DNA from: Streptomyces sp. ST2-7A
GTDB taxonomy: Bacteria > Actinomycetota > Actinomycetes > Streptomycetales > Streptomycetaceae
Direction of reading: 5' to 3'
Length of the DNA stretch: 64,000 nt
NCBI RefSeq assembly: GCF_021390475.1
Contig: NZ_JAJUWS010000026.1
Span: forward strand, 31,941 to 95,940
In this document: positions 51,398 to 59,779 of the stretch, piece by piece
How the letters are laid out: the number at the start of each line of letters is the position of its first letter
How positions within the stretch are numbered: position 1 is the first letter of the stretch
Program-made: the position numbers and the translations under genes
The notes under the pieces: generated by a model
What the model saw: the letters and a program-made list of their open reading frames with translations, nothing else
Told to the model about the DNA's origin: nothing
Databases searched by the model: none

Positions 51398-52933
51398 CTA
51401 GGCGTGGATCGGGGGCAGGCCGTAGCGGCTGACGGCCAGGTACGTCTCCGGGGTAGCCGCTTCGAGAAGACTCTCGTCGCCCTCCAGGTCGAGCTCCGGC
51501 TCCTGAGAACGGCGCAGCAGGTCGCTCCAGTCGCTCGTCGCACCCCGCTCGTAGGCGTCACGGAGAAGGGGGCGCAACCGGGGACGGGCTTCCTCCTGCT
51601 GCTCGCGGAAGATCCGCCGCTGGGTGAGTCGCTGTTCTTCCTGGGTATCCTCGCTGAGCCCCTGGTCAACGGCCAGCAGGTCCTCGGCGCGCAGCCCCGG
51701 GGTGCGCCGGGCGATGGCGAGATCTTCCTCGTGGAGGCGCTCGCAGGCGGCGAACAGCTTCCGGGACATGCCGAGGTGGACCTCGGTTCCGGGGATTCGA
51801 CAGGTGAGGAAGTCGTCGAGCCCCATGGTGCGGATGCCGACGCGCAGGGTGTGCTGCTCGATGTGGGGCGCTGCTCCGCGGGCGTCGGCCCGCAAGGCGC
51901 GGGTATGGCCATCGTCCTCCAGGGGGGTGGTCAGCCCGGAGCGCCGGTGACGGGAAGCGCGGTCGGCCGGCACCGGCACCGTGCGCAGATGAGAGGCGGG
52001 AGCCGAGCGCAGCGCCAGGTAGGCGAGCATTTGGGCTCGGGCCGCGCCGATGAGGGCGTCGTCGCTGTCGCCGACGTGGTCTTCGAGACTGCCCGGGCTC
52101 GCCGCTGCCTCGTCTTCGGTGCCGGATCCGTCCGGGTGGAGCGGCGGCCGGCCGGGGTGCAGGTCGTGGTCGATGGTGAGGAAGAGGTCGTCTCCGGGCC
52201 GCACGGACGCTCCGACCAGGACGGTGCGGTGCGCGTACGAGCCGAGTATCTTGCTGCCGGCCTCCAGTTGTGCCCATCCCTTGCGGAGCGTGCCGACGCC
52301 GACGTTGCCGCCCTTGGCCTCGATCAGCCAGTACATCTTCTCCGCCTCGTGCCGTCCCCATAGGTCGGGCAGCTTCTTCTTCGGGTCCTTGAAGGTTTTG
52401 CTCAGGGCGGGGATGGGGCCGCCGAGTTCGAGATGTTCGGTCTGCCCGAGGCCCAGCAGCGAACGGCAGGCCCACTCGGTCATCGTCATGCCCAGCCGGT
52501 AGGCGGCGGCGTTTTTTGCCGTGCGCTCTGTCCCGTGTGCGTAGACCGGGTTCAGGGTCAGGCGCCGGCCCTTGGCGCCCGGTATGGGGTACCGCGGCTT
52601 AACGGGGTGAGCGCCGAGGTAGGCGTACAGCGGGGAAACCCGGGCGACGAGTTCCCCGTGCGCGTACTGCGGCTGGTTCTGCAGATGCGGGGTGATGTCG
52701 CGGCCGACCTCGGTGGCGGCCTTGATGATCTCGCGCCACGTGGTGGTCGGGGCGTACCAGCCGTCCGCTGCTGGGAACCCGTCCGACCCGGTCCACGGCT
52801 TGTGCTTGTTGGTTCGCCACTGCCTCTTGGGCTTGTCCGCGGGTCCGTTACGGAAGAGGACCGGTATGTCGAAGCTGTCGGCGTAGGTGAGCGGTGGCTC
52901 GTCGGGGATGGTTGCGGGGATCATGGGTTTCAT
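51398..52933 (-). CDS. PD-(D/E)XK nuclease-like protein, candidate defence component
   Basis: This 511-residue protein carries LPDLWGRHEAEKMYWLIEAKGG. The Pro-Asp at 189-190 and Glu-Ala-Lys at 205-207 form a PD-...-ExK pattern characteristic of restriction-endonuclease-like nucleases. A conserved-looking domain precedes it (WREIIKAATEVGRDITPHLQ, GELVARVSPLYAYLG). A long helical C-terminal region follows (LLDYAERGA-like helices: RPLLRDAYERGATSDWSDLL, LDLEGDESLLEAATPETYL). No known family is recognised. It is directly downstream of a HEPN-motif protein on the same strand and convergent with the integrase, a typical cargo position. Start at ATG 52933; 52924 is an alternative. Confidence 0.6.
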   Translation of the reverse strand: MKPMIPATIPDEPPLTYADSFDIPVLFRNGPADKPKRQWRTNKHKPWTGSDGFPAADGWYAPTTTWREIIKAATEVGRDITPHLQNQPQYAHGELVARVSPLYAYLGAHPVKPRYPIPGAKGRRLTLNPVYAHGTERTAKNAAAYRLGMTMTEWACRSLLGLGQTEHLELGGPIPALSKTFKDPKKKLPDLWGRHEAEKMYWLIEAKGGNVGVGTLRKGWAQLEAGSKILGSYAHRTVLVGASVRPGDDLFLTIDHDLHPGRPPLHPDGSGTEDEAAASPGSLEDHVGDSDDALIGAARAQMLAYLALRSAPASHLRTVPVPADRASRHRRSGLTTPLEDDGHTRALRADARGAAPHIEQHTLRVGIRTMGLDDFLTCRIPGTEVHLGMSRKLFAACERLHEEDLAIARRTPGLRAEDLLAVDQGLSEDTQEEQRLTQRRIFREQQEEARPRLRPLLRDAYERGATSDWSDLLRRSQEPELDLEGDESLLEAATPETYLAVSRYGLPPIHA

Positions 52934-53084
52934 GGGGATTACCCTGGCACGGGCCCGGGCCCTCCAGGGGGCCGGGCGGCGGGCTGCGGATCTGCATGGC
53001 TCCTGGCGTGATGGCGCAGTCGCGGCCATGTCCGAGGGTGGCTGATGTTGTTGGCCTGCCACTCGTCTCCTGGTGTTGTGGCGC

Positions 53085-54398
53085 TCACGGCCGGTCGGGC
53101 CAGAAGATCGACAAGGGGAGTCGGATGGAGGGCAGCTGTACCGCCTCGATCGGTCCGAGAACGGCTGCCGCGGCGCGAAGGGCTTCGTTGTAGGAGCCGG
53201 AGCCAAGGATTTCGGCGGAACAAGCATGACAGTCTCCGGGGCGTCGGGCGTGACCAGCACCGCTATCCCTGGAGCCTCGGACGTGCGCGAAGGCGTCCTC
53301 GGGGAAGTCGGCCCGCACGGCATGCCAGATCCCGACGCGTTCGTCGTCGGGCAGCCCGGCCGCTACCGCCGGCCGCATCGGCGGCAGCAGGCGTTCGTGG
53401 TCCTGAACCAGGAACACTCGGTCAGTGAAGTCGACGCTGTCTCCCTCGGGGCGCTCCTGCTCCAGCCACGCACGGGCCTCCTCTCGGATACCCGGCCCCC
53501 ACAGGTATTCCGTGGGGAACCGTGTGGTCTCGTAGCGGGTGTCGAACTCCGCCCAGTGAGCGTCATTCCAGCGACTGCCCGGGATGAAGGGGATGGCCCG
53601 TACCACGACGTGTTGGTACCCGTGGCTCTCCTGATCTTCCGTGGGGCCGGGGGCGGTGAGCGCGTCGGCGGGCTCCATCCGCGCCCGACCGGAACCGTTC
53701 CAGCTCAGTACGGCGATCTCCCGGTGCAGAGGTGCCGGGTACAGGCGCCCGTCGGGAGTGGCCTGCCCCCACAACTGGTTGATCACCTCCGCCAGATCCC
53801 GGACCGTCCGGGCCGCATCGACGGGGGTATCGACATGGTGGCCGGAGGGATGGGCAACGTAGTTACGCAGCTTGGCCAGCGCCTCTTCGACCGCGCGGCT
53901 ACGCCGCCCGCGGAGCAGACCCGCCGTGCGCGCCCACAGGCGGAGCCCGTGCAACATCCCGTTGAACTCGATGGCGTGGGTGGCGACGACGAGCTTCGGG
54001 CGTTGCTGCCTCATCCTGTCCGCGCGCTTCTTGACGTCGTCGTACGACGTGACGGTGTAGGAGACGTCCGGGGATGTGGGGAGACGGAAGGTGATGGTGC
54101 CGGCGCACCACTCCATGAAGCGGTCGCGCAACGCCTGTTCATAGATGAGTAGCGCCTGGTCGGCGACCATGGTGTACACGTCGTAGCACAGCACCCCGTA
54201 GGCGAAGACGGTGCGCAGCCGCTCGAAGGAATCGCGTGTTCCTGCCGCGACACCCGCCGCCAGGTCGCAGTCGGCGATCTGGCGCTGCTGGAACTCCGCA
54301 GCGCTTTCGGGCCTCATACGGCCGCCGAGTCCCCGGGGGGTGAACGCCAGCGACAGATCGTCCGCGGCACGCAACTCCTCAAGCGGCCGGATCTCCAT
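53085..54398 (-). CDS. HEPN-motif protein, candidate RNase partner of 51398 gene
   Basis: This 437-residue protein starts at ATG 54398 after GAGGAGGAGTAC. A helical region from residue 45 to 215 includes RTVFAYGVLCYDVYTMVADQ and QALRDRFMEWCAG and the motif AKLRNYVAHPSG (Arg178-Asn-x3-His183). That is the R-N-x3-H signature of HEPN ribonucleases. The C-terminal half has mixed composition (HGYQHVVVRAIPFIPGSRW) and a CHAC pair. It lies 150 bases upstream of the PD-ExK-like gene. The two probably form one unit. Neither matches a system I can name. Confidence 0.6.
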   Translation of the reverse strand: MEIRPLEELRAADDLSLAFTPRGLGGRMRPESAAEFQQRQIADCDLAAGVAAGTRDSFERLRTVFAYGVLCYDVYTMVADQALLIYEQALRDRFMEWCAGTITFRLPTSPDVSYTVTSYDDVKKRADRMRQQRPKLVVATHAIEFNGMLHGLRLWARTAGLLRGRRSRAVEEALAKLRNYVAHPSGHHVDTPVDAARTVRDLAEVINQLWGQATPDGRLYPAPLHREIAVLSWNGSGRARMEPADALTAPGPTEDQESHGYQHVVVRAIPFIPGSRWNDAHWAEFDTRYETTRFPTEYLWGPGIREEARAWLEQERPEGDSVDFTDRVFLVQDHERLLPPMRPAVAAGLPDDERVGIWHAVRADFPEDAFAHVRGSRDSGAGHARRPGDCHACSAEILGSGSYNEALRAAAAVLGPIEAVQLPSIRLPLSIFWPDRP

Positions 54399-54625
54399 GT
54401 ACTCCTCCTCATGATGGGAAACGGGCCAGCATGCACCTCCGGGCCCCGGGTTGGCCACCCCTTTCCTTCAGGTGACTTCGTGAGATCGACGCGGAGAGGG
54501 AGCGGAAGGTAACAGTTCGCCGGGGGGTGGACGGGAAAGAGCGCGGAAAGACCGGCCAACGCGTGCGAGACCATGTCAACGCATACGACCTTGCAAGAAA
54601 CCCCGGGTCAAAGAGGTGATTGCCC

Positions 54626-54979
54626 GTGACGATGGCTCCCGTTGGACCCGGTTTCTCGACCACCATCGATGCCCTGCGGCTACGCGAGTGGCAGCTCGGT
54701 CCTGGACGGTCCACGCCCGTCTTGGACCAGTTCTCCGCGGAAGACTTCAACCTCATCGTGGACGACCGAGCGGACGTGCATGTCAGCAGTAAGGACGGCC
54801 ACTTCCACCTCGGCTGGTTCCCGCTCGGTCGCCCCGGCACCGACGGTGAAGGATGGAAGATCGCCGTCACCGGCACAGCCACGGTGCCCGGCTGCCACCT
54901 GTCCTTCGACACCGAGACGCCGGCCGACATCGTCACCGCTGCAGTGGCACGCGTGCTGGAGACCTCACGCCGGGTGTGA
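54626..54979 (+). CDS. paralogue of 14598 gene; gene 1 of second module copy
   Basis: This 117-residue protein has the same length as the 14598 product and shares most of its body: LREWQLGPGRSTPVLDQFSA, VDDRADVHVSSKDGHFHLGW FPLG, GWKIAVTGTATVPG, ARVLETSRRV. GTG 54626 is chosen by alignment to the first copy; TTG 54620 and ATG 54632 are also in frame. The upstream 70 bases (gggaaagagcgcggaaagac, ggccaac, catgtcaacg) are conserved with the first copy, indicating a shared promoter. Confidence 0.65.
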   Translation: MTMAPVGPGFSTTIDALRLREWQLGPGRSTPVLDQFSAEDFNLIVDDRADVHVSSKDGHFHLGWFPLGRPGTDGEGWKIAVTGTATVPGCHLSFDTETPADIVTAAVARVLETSRRV

Positions 54980-55083
54980 CACCGCCGGGGCCGGCCGAAG
55001 ACCTCATCCGAGGGCGGCTCCTCGCCTCCCAGTGGCAGGCCCGTGCCACCGCTCACCGTTTTCCCCATGCCAGGAGGCTGTTC

Positions 55084-55374
55084 GTGACGCATCCCGAGAT
55101 GACCGTTGACGAGCTCATCGACCTGCTGTCCGCCTGTGACCGGAGTGCTCCGGTCCGCCAGGCCATGAACCCGTTCCTCCCCATGGCTCATCGCCTTGCG
55201 CAGGTCGTGCAGCCCGTGGACGAAACCGGCCGGACCGTTGTCCACCTCGCAGAGGGGCGTGACGAGGACACACAGCTCGGCCATCTGCCGCCCGAGGCCG
55301 CCGTCGCCCTTTCCCGGCAGGGCCCCGTCCAGGCACCACCGCGCCGCCCCCGCCGAACTGCCGGCGGCAAGTAG
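55084..55374 (+). CDS. paralogue of 15060 gene; gene 2 of second module copy
   Basis: This 96-residue protein has exactly the length of the 15060 product. Conserved blocks are EMTVDELIDLLSACDRS, VRQAMNPFLPMAHRLAQV and LGHLPPEAAVALSRQGPVQ APPRR. The GTG start and the start context (ttcGTGACG) are similar. Function unknown. Confidence 0.65.
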   Translation: MTHPEMTVDELIDLLSACDRSAPVRQAMNPFLPMAHRLAQVVQPVDETGRTVVHLAEGRDEDTQLGHLPPEAAVALSRQGPVQAPPRRPRRTAGGK

Positions 55375-55402
55375 AACCGCACCGAGCCTTTGGAAGGCGC
55401 CC

Positions 55403-55470
55403 CTGTACCCCGACTTCCCGCTCGACCCGTCCACCCCGCGCGGTGGCCTGCCCGCGTTCCGGGTCGGTCC
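55403..55470 (+). pseudogene. truncated DUF317 gene (gene 3 of second module copy)
   Basis: After GGAAGG and six bases, a CTG opens LYPDFPLDPSTP, then PAFRVGPSARTGD. This matches the first residues of the DUF317 protein at 15379 (LYPDPPLDPSTP...HRVGPRHLAGD). Homology stops near 55470, where the minus-strand regulator gene begins to end. Only about 22 codons remain, so the gene is a fragment. Confidence 0.6.
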
Positions 55471-55471
55471 C

Positions 55472-56458
55472 TCAGCCCGTACCGGCGACGAGTGCCTCGC
55501 CGAGCGGGGTGCGGCGGTAGAGCACGGACCGTCCGGACCGGGCGCGGACGAGCAGTCCCGCGCCTCGCAGGATGGCGAGGTGGTCTCCTACCGCGCCGGG
55601 TGTCATGGCGAGGCTTCGGGCGAGGTGGCTGGTACTGGCCGGGGCGTCCAGCGCCAACAGCAGCCGGGCTCGGGACCGGCCGACCAGAGCGGTCAGCGCG
55701 TCCGGTCGGGGGACGGTCTCCTGTTCGCCCCACAGGGCGGCGGTGCCGCGGGCACGGTAGACCAAGGTCCTGGGCCAGGGCCAGGGGTCTGCCAGGTGGG
55801 CGGCGATGTTCGCGACGAAGACCGAGGGGATCAGCAGGAGTCCGTCGCCGGCGAGGCGGACCGGTTCGACCCGGGAGAAGTGGCCGATCTCGATACCGCC
55901 GGCTTGCCAGGTGATGCTCGGGTGCAGGCTCTCGATGGTCGTGACCCATCCGTGTTCGCCGATCGTACCCACCCGGTGCACGACGTCGCGCTCACAGATC
56001 GCGCGCAGTTGCGGCCAGTCCGCGGCGAGCAGCTCGTGCCAGGCCCGGTCCATCGCCTCGGCGATCCTGGAGACGGCGTCCGTGGAGTCCAGCACCGCGC
56101 GTACGCGGGGATCACCGGCGGACGGGCCGGTCGCGTGGGTGGCGATTTCGAGGCGGGCCGCTTCCGGCGGTGTGGCCCGGATCATGGCCAGGTCGTCCGC
56201 CCAGGTCTGGTTGAGGCCGCGAGGGGGCGGGGCGACGAAGCTCGGCCCGGATCGCGGGTTGTGCAGCGCGAGGGCGGCGTTCAGTTCACTCTCGCGGCGA
56301 AGCCGTTCAAAGGACGGGAGGAGCCGGGTGGCCCAAGCTCGCGGCAGCGGTCTGTCCCGGCCGGCGAGTGAGCGCAGCATCAGGCAGAGGTCCAGCGCGG
56401 GCGACAGCGCGAAGCGGCTGCGCAGCAGGTCCTCGACGGAGACTTCGAAGCGGAGCAC
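55472..56458 (-). CDS. ArsR-type winged-helix regulator (DUF5937-like)
   Basis: This 328-residue protein starts MLRFEVSVEDLLRSRFALSP. The N-terminal 230 residues resemble the DUF5937 region found in actinobacterial regulators. The C-terminal 85 residues form an ArsR-like winged helix (RARLLLALDAPASTSHLARS LAMTPGAVGDHLAILRGAGLL). It is divergent from an MFS exporter, 89 bases away, a common regulator-exporter pair. Confidence 0.8.
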   Translation of the reverse strand: MLRFEVSVEDLLRSRFALSPALDLCLMLRSLAGRDRPLPRAWATRLLPSFERLRRESELNAALALHNPRSGPSFVAPPPRGLNQTWADDLAMIRATPPEAARLEIATHATGPSAGDPRVRAVLDSTDAVSRIAEAMDRAWHELLAADWPQLRAICERDVVHRVGTIGEHGWVTTIESLHPSITWQAGGIEIGHFSRVEPVRLAGDGLLLIPSVFVANIAAHLADPWPWPRTLVYRARGTAALWGEQETVPRPDALTALVGRSRARLLLALDAPASTSHLARSLAMTPGAVGDHLAILRGAGLLVRARSGRSVLYRRTPLGEALVAGTG

Positions 56459-56547
56459 CGCGCCATGCTACCGAGGGATGTCTGTTCCGATTCGTCCAGC
56501 GACGAATCATTGGTGTCGGGCGCGGGAGCACGGTGAGGTTGGGCGTC

Positions 56548-57873
56548 ATGACCCCAACCGCCGAGCCCGCACAGGGCAATCACCGTGCCACCTACCGTGA
56601 GGTGCTGGCTGAGCCGCGATTCCGGCTGCTCTTCGCAACACGCGCCGTCGCGATCACGGCGGACATCCTGCGGATCACCACCTTCTCGGTGCTGGTCTTC
56701 TCGGCCACCGGTTCCGCGCCGCTGAGCGCAGCGGCCTTCGGCATCGGCTTCATCCCGCAGCTGTTCGGCTCGCTGTTGCTGGGTTCACTGGCCGACCACC
56801 TGCCGCCCCGCGGGCTCATTGCCGGCGGCTACGCCTTGACGTGCGCAGCCGCCCTGCTGCTCGCCCTGGTGCGGATGCCGGTCGCGGCAAGCCTCGGTGT
56901 CGTGGCGCTGGTCTCTCTCGCCACACCGGTGTTTCACGGCGCGTCGAGTCGGCTGGTCGCCGAGACGCTGGTGGGTGACGCCTATGTACTGGGCCGTTCA
57001 CTGAACAATATCGCCGGTGCCGGCGCGCAGTTGCTCGGTCTGGCGCTGGGCGGTGCGACCGTCGCGGCACTCGGCCCCCGCCGGGCGCTCGCGGCCGGCG
57101 CCGTCCTCTACCTCGGCTGCGCGTTGGCCATCCGCATCCGGCTGCCCCGGCTGCCCCGGCTGCAACCGGGAGAGTCCGGCGGCACACCCGGCAGCGCCGG
57201 GAGCGACAGCGGGACCGTCCGGGCAAGCCTGCGGGGTGCAGGCCTGCTGCTGCGCCGACGCACGGTGCGACGACTGATGCTGGCCCAGTGGCTACCCGTC
57301 GCGTTCGTGGCGGGCTCGCAAGGCCTCCTCGTCGCCTACTCGGGAGAACGCCACTTCGCGCCCGGCTGGTACGCGGTGCTGATGGGCTGTCTTCCGGTCG
57401 GCATGCTTGTCGGTGACCTGCTGGTGGGCCGACTGCTGCGGCCGCCCACCCGGGAGCGACTGGTGGTGCCGTTGATCGCGCTGACGGGACTACCGCTGGT
57501 CGGCTTCGCCGCCCGGCCCGGGGTAGGCGTCTCGTCCTGTCTGCTGCTGCTCAGTGGCCTCGGATACGCCTACCAACTCGGCCTGCAACGCCCGTTCCTC
57601 AACGCCCTGCCGCAGGATGGCCGGGGCCAGGCCTTCAGCCTGCTCGGCGCAGGCAGCATTACACTCCAGGGCGTCGGGGCGGTGTGCCTGGGCGCGGTGG
57701 CCGCAGCCATCGGAACAGGCGGCGCAATCGCCCTGGCAGGCGGCGTGGTGGCGCTTACCGCCAGCTGGATTCTCACCTGGCACCCGCCCGCCTCCCCGCT
57801 CCCCGTCCCGAACGACTCAACGGGATCGGAGAACAGCACCGAACAGCCTGCGTGTAGTCCGCCTGCGCAGTAA
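56548..57873 (+). CDS. MFS efflux transporter
   Basis: This 441-residue protein has 12 predicted membrane helices with the MFS loop FGSLLLGSLADHLPPRGLIA after helix 2. The central loop is rich in Pro, Gly and Ser. It starts at ATG 56548 (MTPTAEPAQGNHRATYREVL). It is divergent from an ArsR-like regulator and is probably an efflux pump. Substrate unknown. Confidence 0.85.
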   Translation: MTPTAEPAQGNHRATYREVLAEPRFRLLFATRAVAITADILRITTFSVLVFSATGSAPLSAAAFGIGFIPQLFGSLLLGSLADHLPPRGLIAGGYALTCAAALLLALVRMPVAASLGVVALVSLATPVFHGASSRLVAETLVGDAYVLGRSLNNIAGAGAQLLGLALGGATVAALGPRRALAAGAVLYLGCALAIRIRLPRLPRLQPGESGGTPGSAGSDSGTVRASLRGAGLLLRRRTVRRLMLAQWLPVAFVAGSQGLLVAYSGERHFAPGWYAVLMGCLPVGMLVGDLLVGRLLRPPTRERLVVPLIALTGLPLVGFAARPGVGVSSCLLLLSGLGYAYQLGLQRPFLNALPQDGRGQAFSLLGAGSITLQGVGAVCLGAVAAAIGTGGAIALAGGVVALTASWILTWHPPASPLPVPNDSTGSENSTEQPACSPPAQ

Positions 57874-57906
57874 CCGTGTTCTCTGTCATCGAACCTGGAT
57901 CGTTTG

Positions 57907-58965
57907 TCACTGAAGTTGGAACGATGAGCCGGCTTCATGCGGCTGGGTCGTGCGCGACCGGTAGATCTCGCGGGCGACGAACCGTTTCAGGCACCGGATG
58001 ATGTCCTGTTTGGCCATGCCTTCGGCGGTGTGTCGGGCGACGTACTCCCGGGTGCGCCGGTCGTACTTCATGCGGACCAGCACGATGTGTGCAGGGCATT
58101 GTTGTCCGCGCGGTCGCCGCCACGGTTGAGGCGGTGGCGATGGGCGCGGCCGGAGGAGGCTGGGACCGGGGCGGCCCAGCACAGGTGGGCGAAGGACGCC
58201 TCTGAGCGGAGCCGGTCGGGGTTGTCGCCCGCGCTTGTCAGCAGCCGGCCGGCGGTCTCCGGGCCGACGCCGGGTAGGGCGATGAGCCCGGGGGCAGCCC
58301 GGGTGACCAGCGGCCCGATCTCCTTCTCCGCGTCCTTGATTTCCTCCTCGAGCTGCCGGCGGCGGGCGAGCCGGCGCAGCGCGATTCTCACCGCGCAGGC
58401 GGGGTCGTTGGGGTCGCCGGCGGGACGGGAGCGGGCCAGGGTGTCGATCAGCTCCCGTGTGGACAGGCCCGCAGCTTGTCCCGCGCCATGGACGGAGCGG
58501 TGACGATGAGGGTCCGGATCTGGTTGATGGTCTGGGTGCGGGCCTTGACGGCGCTCTTGCGGACAACCCGCAGGGCCCGGATCGCCTCTACGATCCCGTT
58601 GCGGGCCTTGGGCGTCCCTCCGGGCCGGCCGGACAGGACTGCGGTCGCGGCGCCGTAGGCGTCGATGGGGTCGGACTTGCCGTTGTCCCGCCTCGCCTTG
58701 AGGTCCGGCCGGTCCACCTCGATGACCGTGACCTCGTTTGCGGTGAGGAAGCATGCGATCTCGGCTCCGTAGGCGCCTGTCCCCTCGACCCCGACAACGA
58801 GGACCTCTCCGTGGGACCGAAGCCGGTCCAGCAACCGCTGGTATCCCTTCGGGGGGTCTCGAACTGCTCCGTCGCCAGGTACCGGCCGATGCTGTCGATG
58901 ACCGCGGCCTGGTGGAGGTCGGTGTGGGTGTCGATCCCTCCGACCACCGCTATCTCGTCTGCCAT
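57907..58965 (-). pseudogene. IS110-family transposase, multiply frameshifted
   Basis: Minus-strand frames successively give MADEIAVVGGIDTHTDLHQA, then EVLVVGVEGTGAYGAEIACF, VDRPDLKARRDNGKSDPIDA, and RIALRRLARRRQLEEEIKD, LIALPGVGPETAGRLLTSAG, HIVLVRMKYDRRTREYVARH. These are the parts of an IS110 DEDD transposase, including the C-terminal helix-hairpin region. At least three frame changes (near 58890, 58480 and 58085) inactivate it. The flanking 58966-59190 could hold the non-coding end of the element. Confidence 0.8.
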
Positions 58966-59199
58966 GCTGTTGTGTGCTGCCCCTCCAACGCTCACCGATG
59001 GGAGGGCGCGAGCCGGTCGGGCAGGCGGACAAGACAGTGATGGGGCCTCTGGCCAGGCTCCTATGAAGTCACGGAAGCCCGACCGGCCACGCGCCAGACG
59101 GCATCGCCCGGCAGGCCGACGATTCCCCACAAGGACAACCGAAGTGTCAGTCAGGAGGAGAGTCAGACCTCCGGGCGGTGCCATGGTCAATCCTCACTG

Positions 59200-59640
59200 T
59201 CAGAAGGCCTGCAGCGGTCCTGACTCCGGTGCCGGGCATCGAGGTCGGACCCAGGAAAGAGGGTGGGCCTCCAGCAGTGCCTCGATCCGGGCTTCCAGAG
59301 CCCTGCGTTGTTCGTGGACGGCGGCTGGCGACTTCGCTGGCGATGGGACGATCACGTCAAGGGTGCCGGTGCCCGGGACGGTGACGGTCTGCTCCTTGAG
59401 CGCGTCGAAGATGTCGTCGACAAGCCGTTCGGCCATGCGTGGGGCCCTCGGGCGGACAACCTCGAATCCGCTCCGCCGAGCCGCGCACGATTCTTTTCCT
59501 TCACCACGCGGGCCTGATCGCCTGCTACTGAGACGAGGGCGGCCGTACGTTCCTGGTCACGCTCCAAACCGAGGCCCGCCGACCCTCGGAGGGACCGCAC
59601 GGTCTGTGGCTGCTGTGTCCGGCGGACTCTCGCACCCGGG
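59200..59640 (-). pseudogene. second IS110-family transposase remnant
   Basis: A minus-strand frame reads MAERLVDDIFDALKEQTVTV PGTGTLDVIVP, then HEQRRALEARIEALLEAHPL S. This resembles the central region of another IS110-group transposase (LEAHPLSxVLTSMPG-type). Both ends are missing. It is not part of the 57907 copy. Confidence 0.5.
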
Positions 59641-59779
59641 ACCCGCATCTGGATGGTCAGCCAGTGGAGGCGCTGCGGAACGAGGCGAAACGGCCCATCT
59701 GGGCGGGGAGTTGCGAAGCAGTCGGTTCAGCGAGTCGAAGTCGGTCCCGGTTGTCAGCGGGACCGGTAAGAATACGTTC

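Noticed and set aside
58966..59190. Bridge-RNA-like non-coding end of the IS110 copy
   Set aside because: The element's transposase is broken by several frame changes and the ends cannot be placed, so I cannot support a working bridge RNA here.
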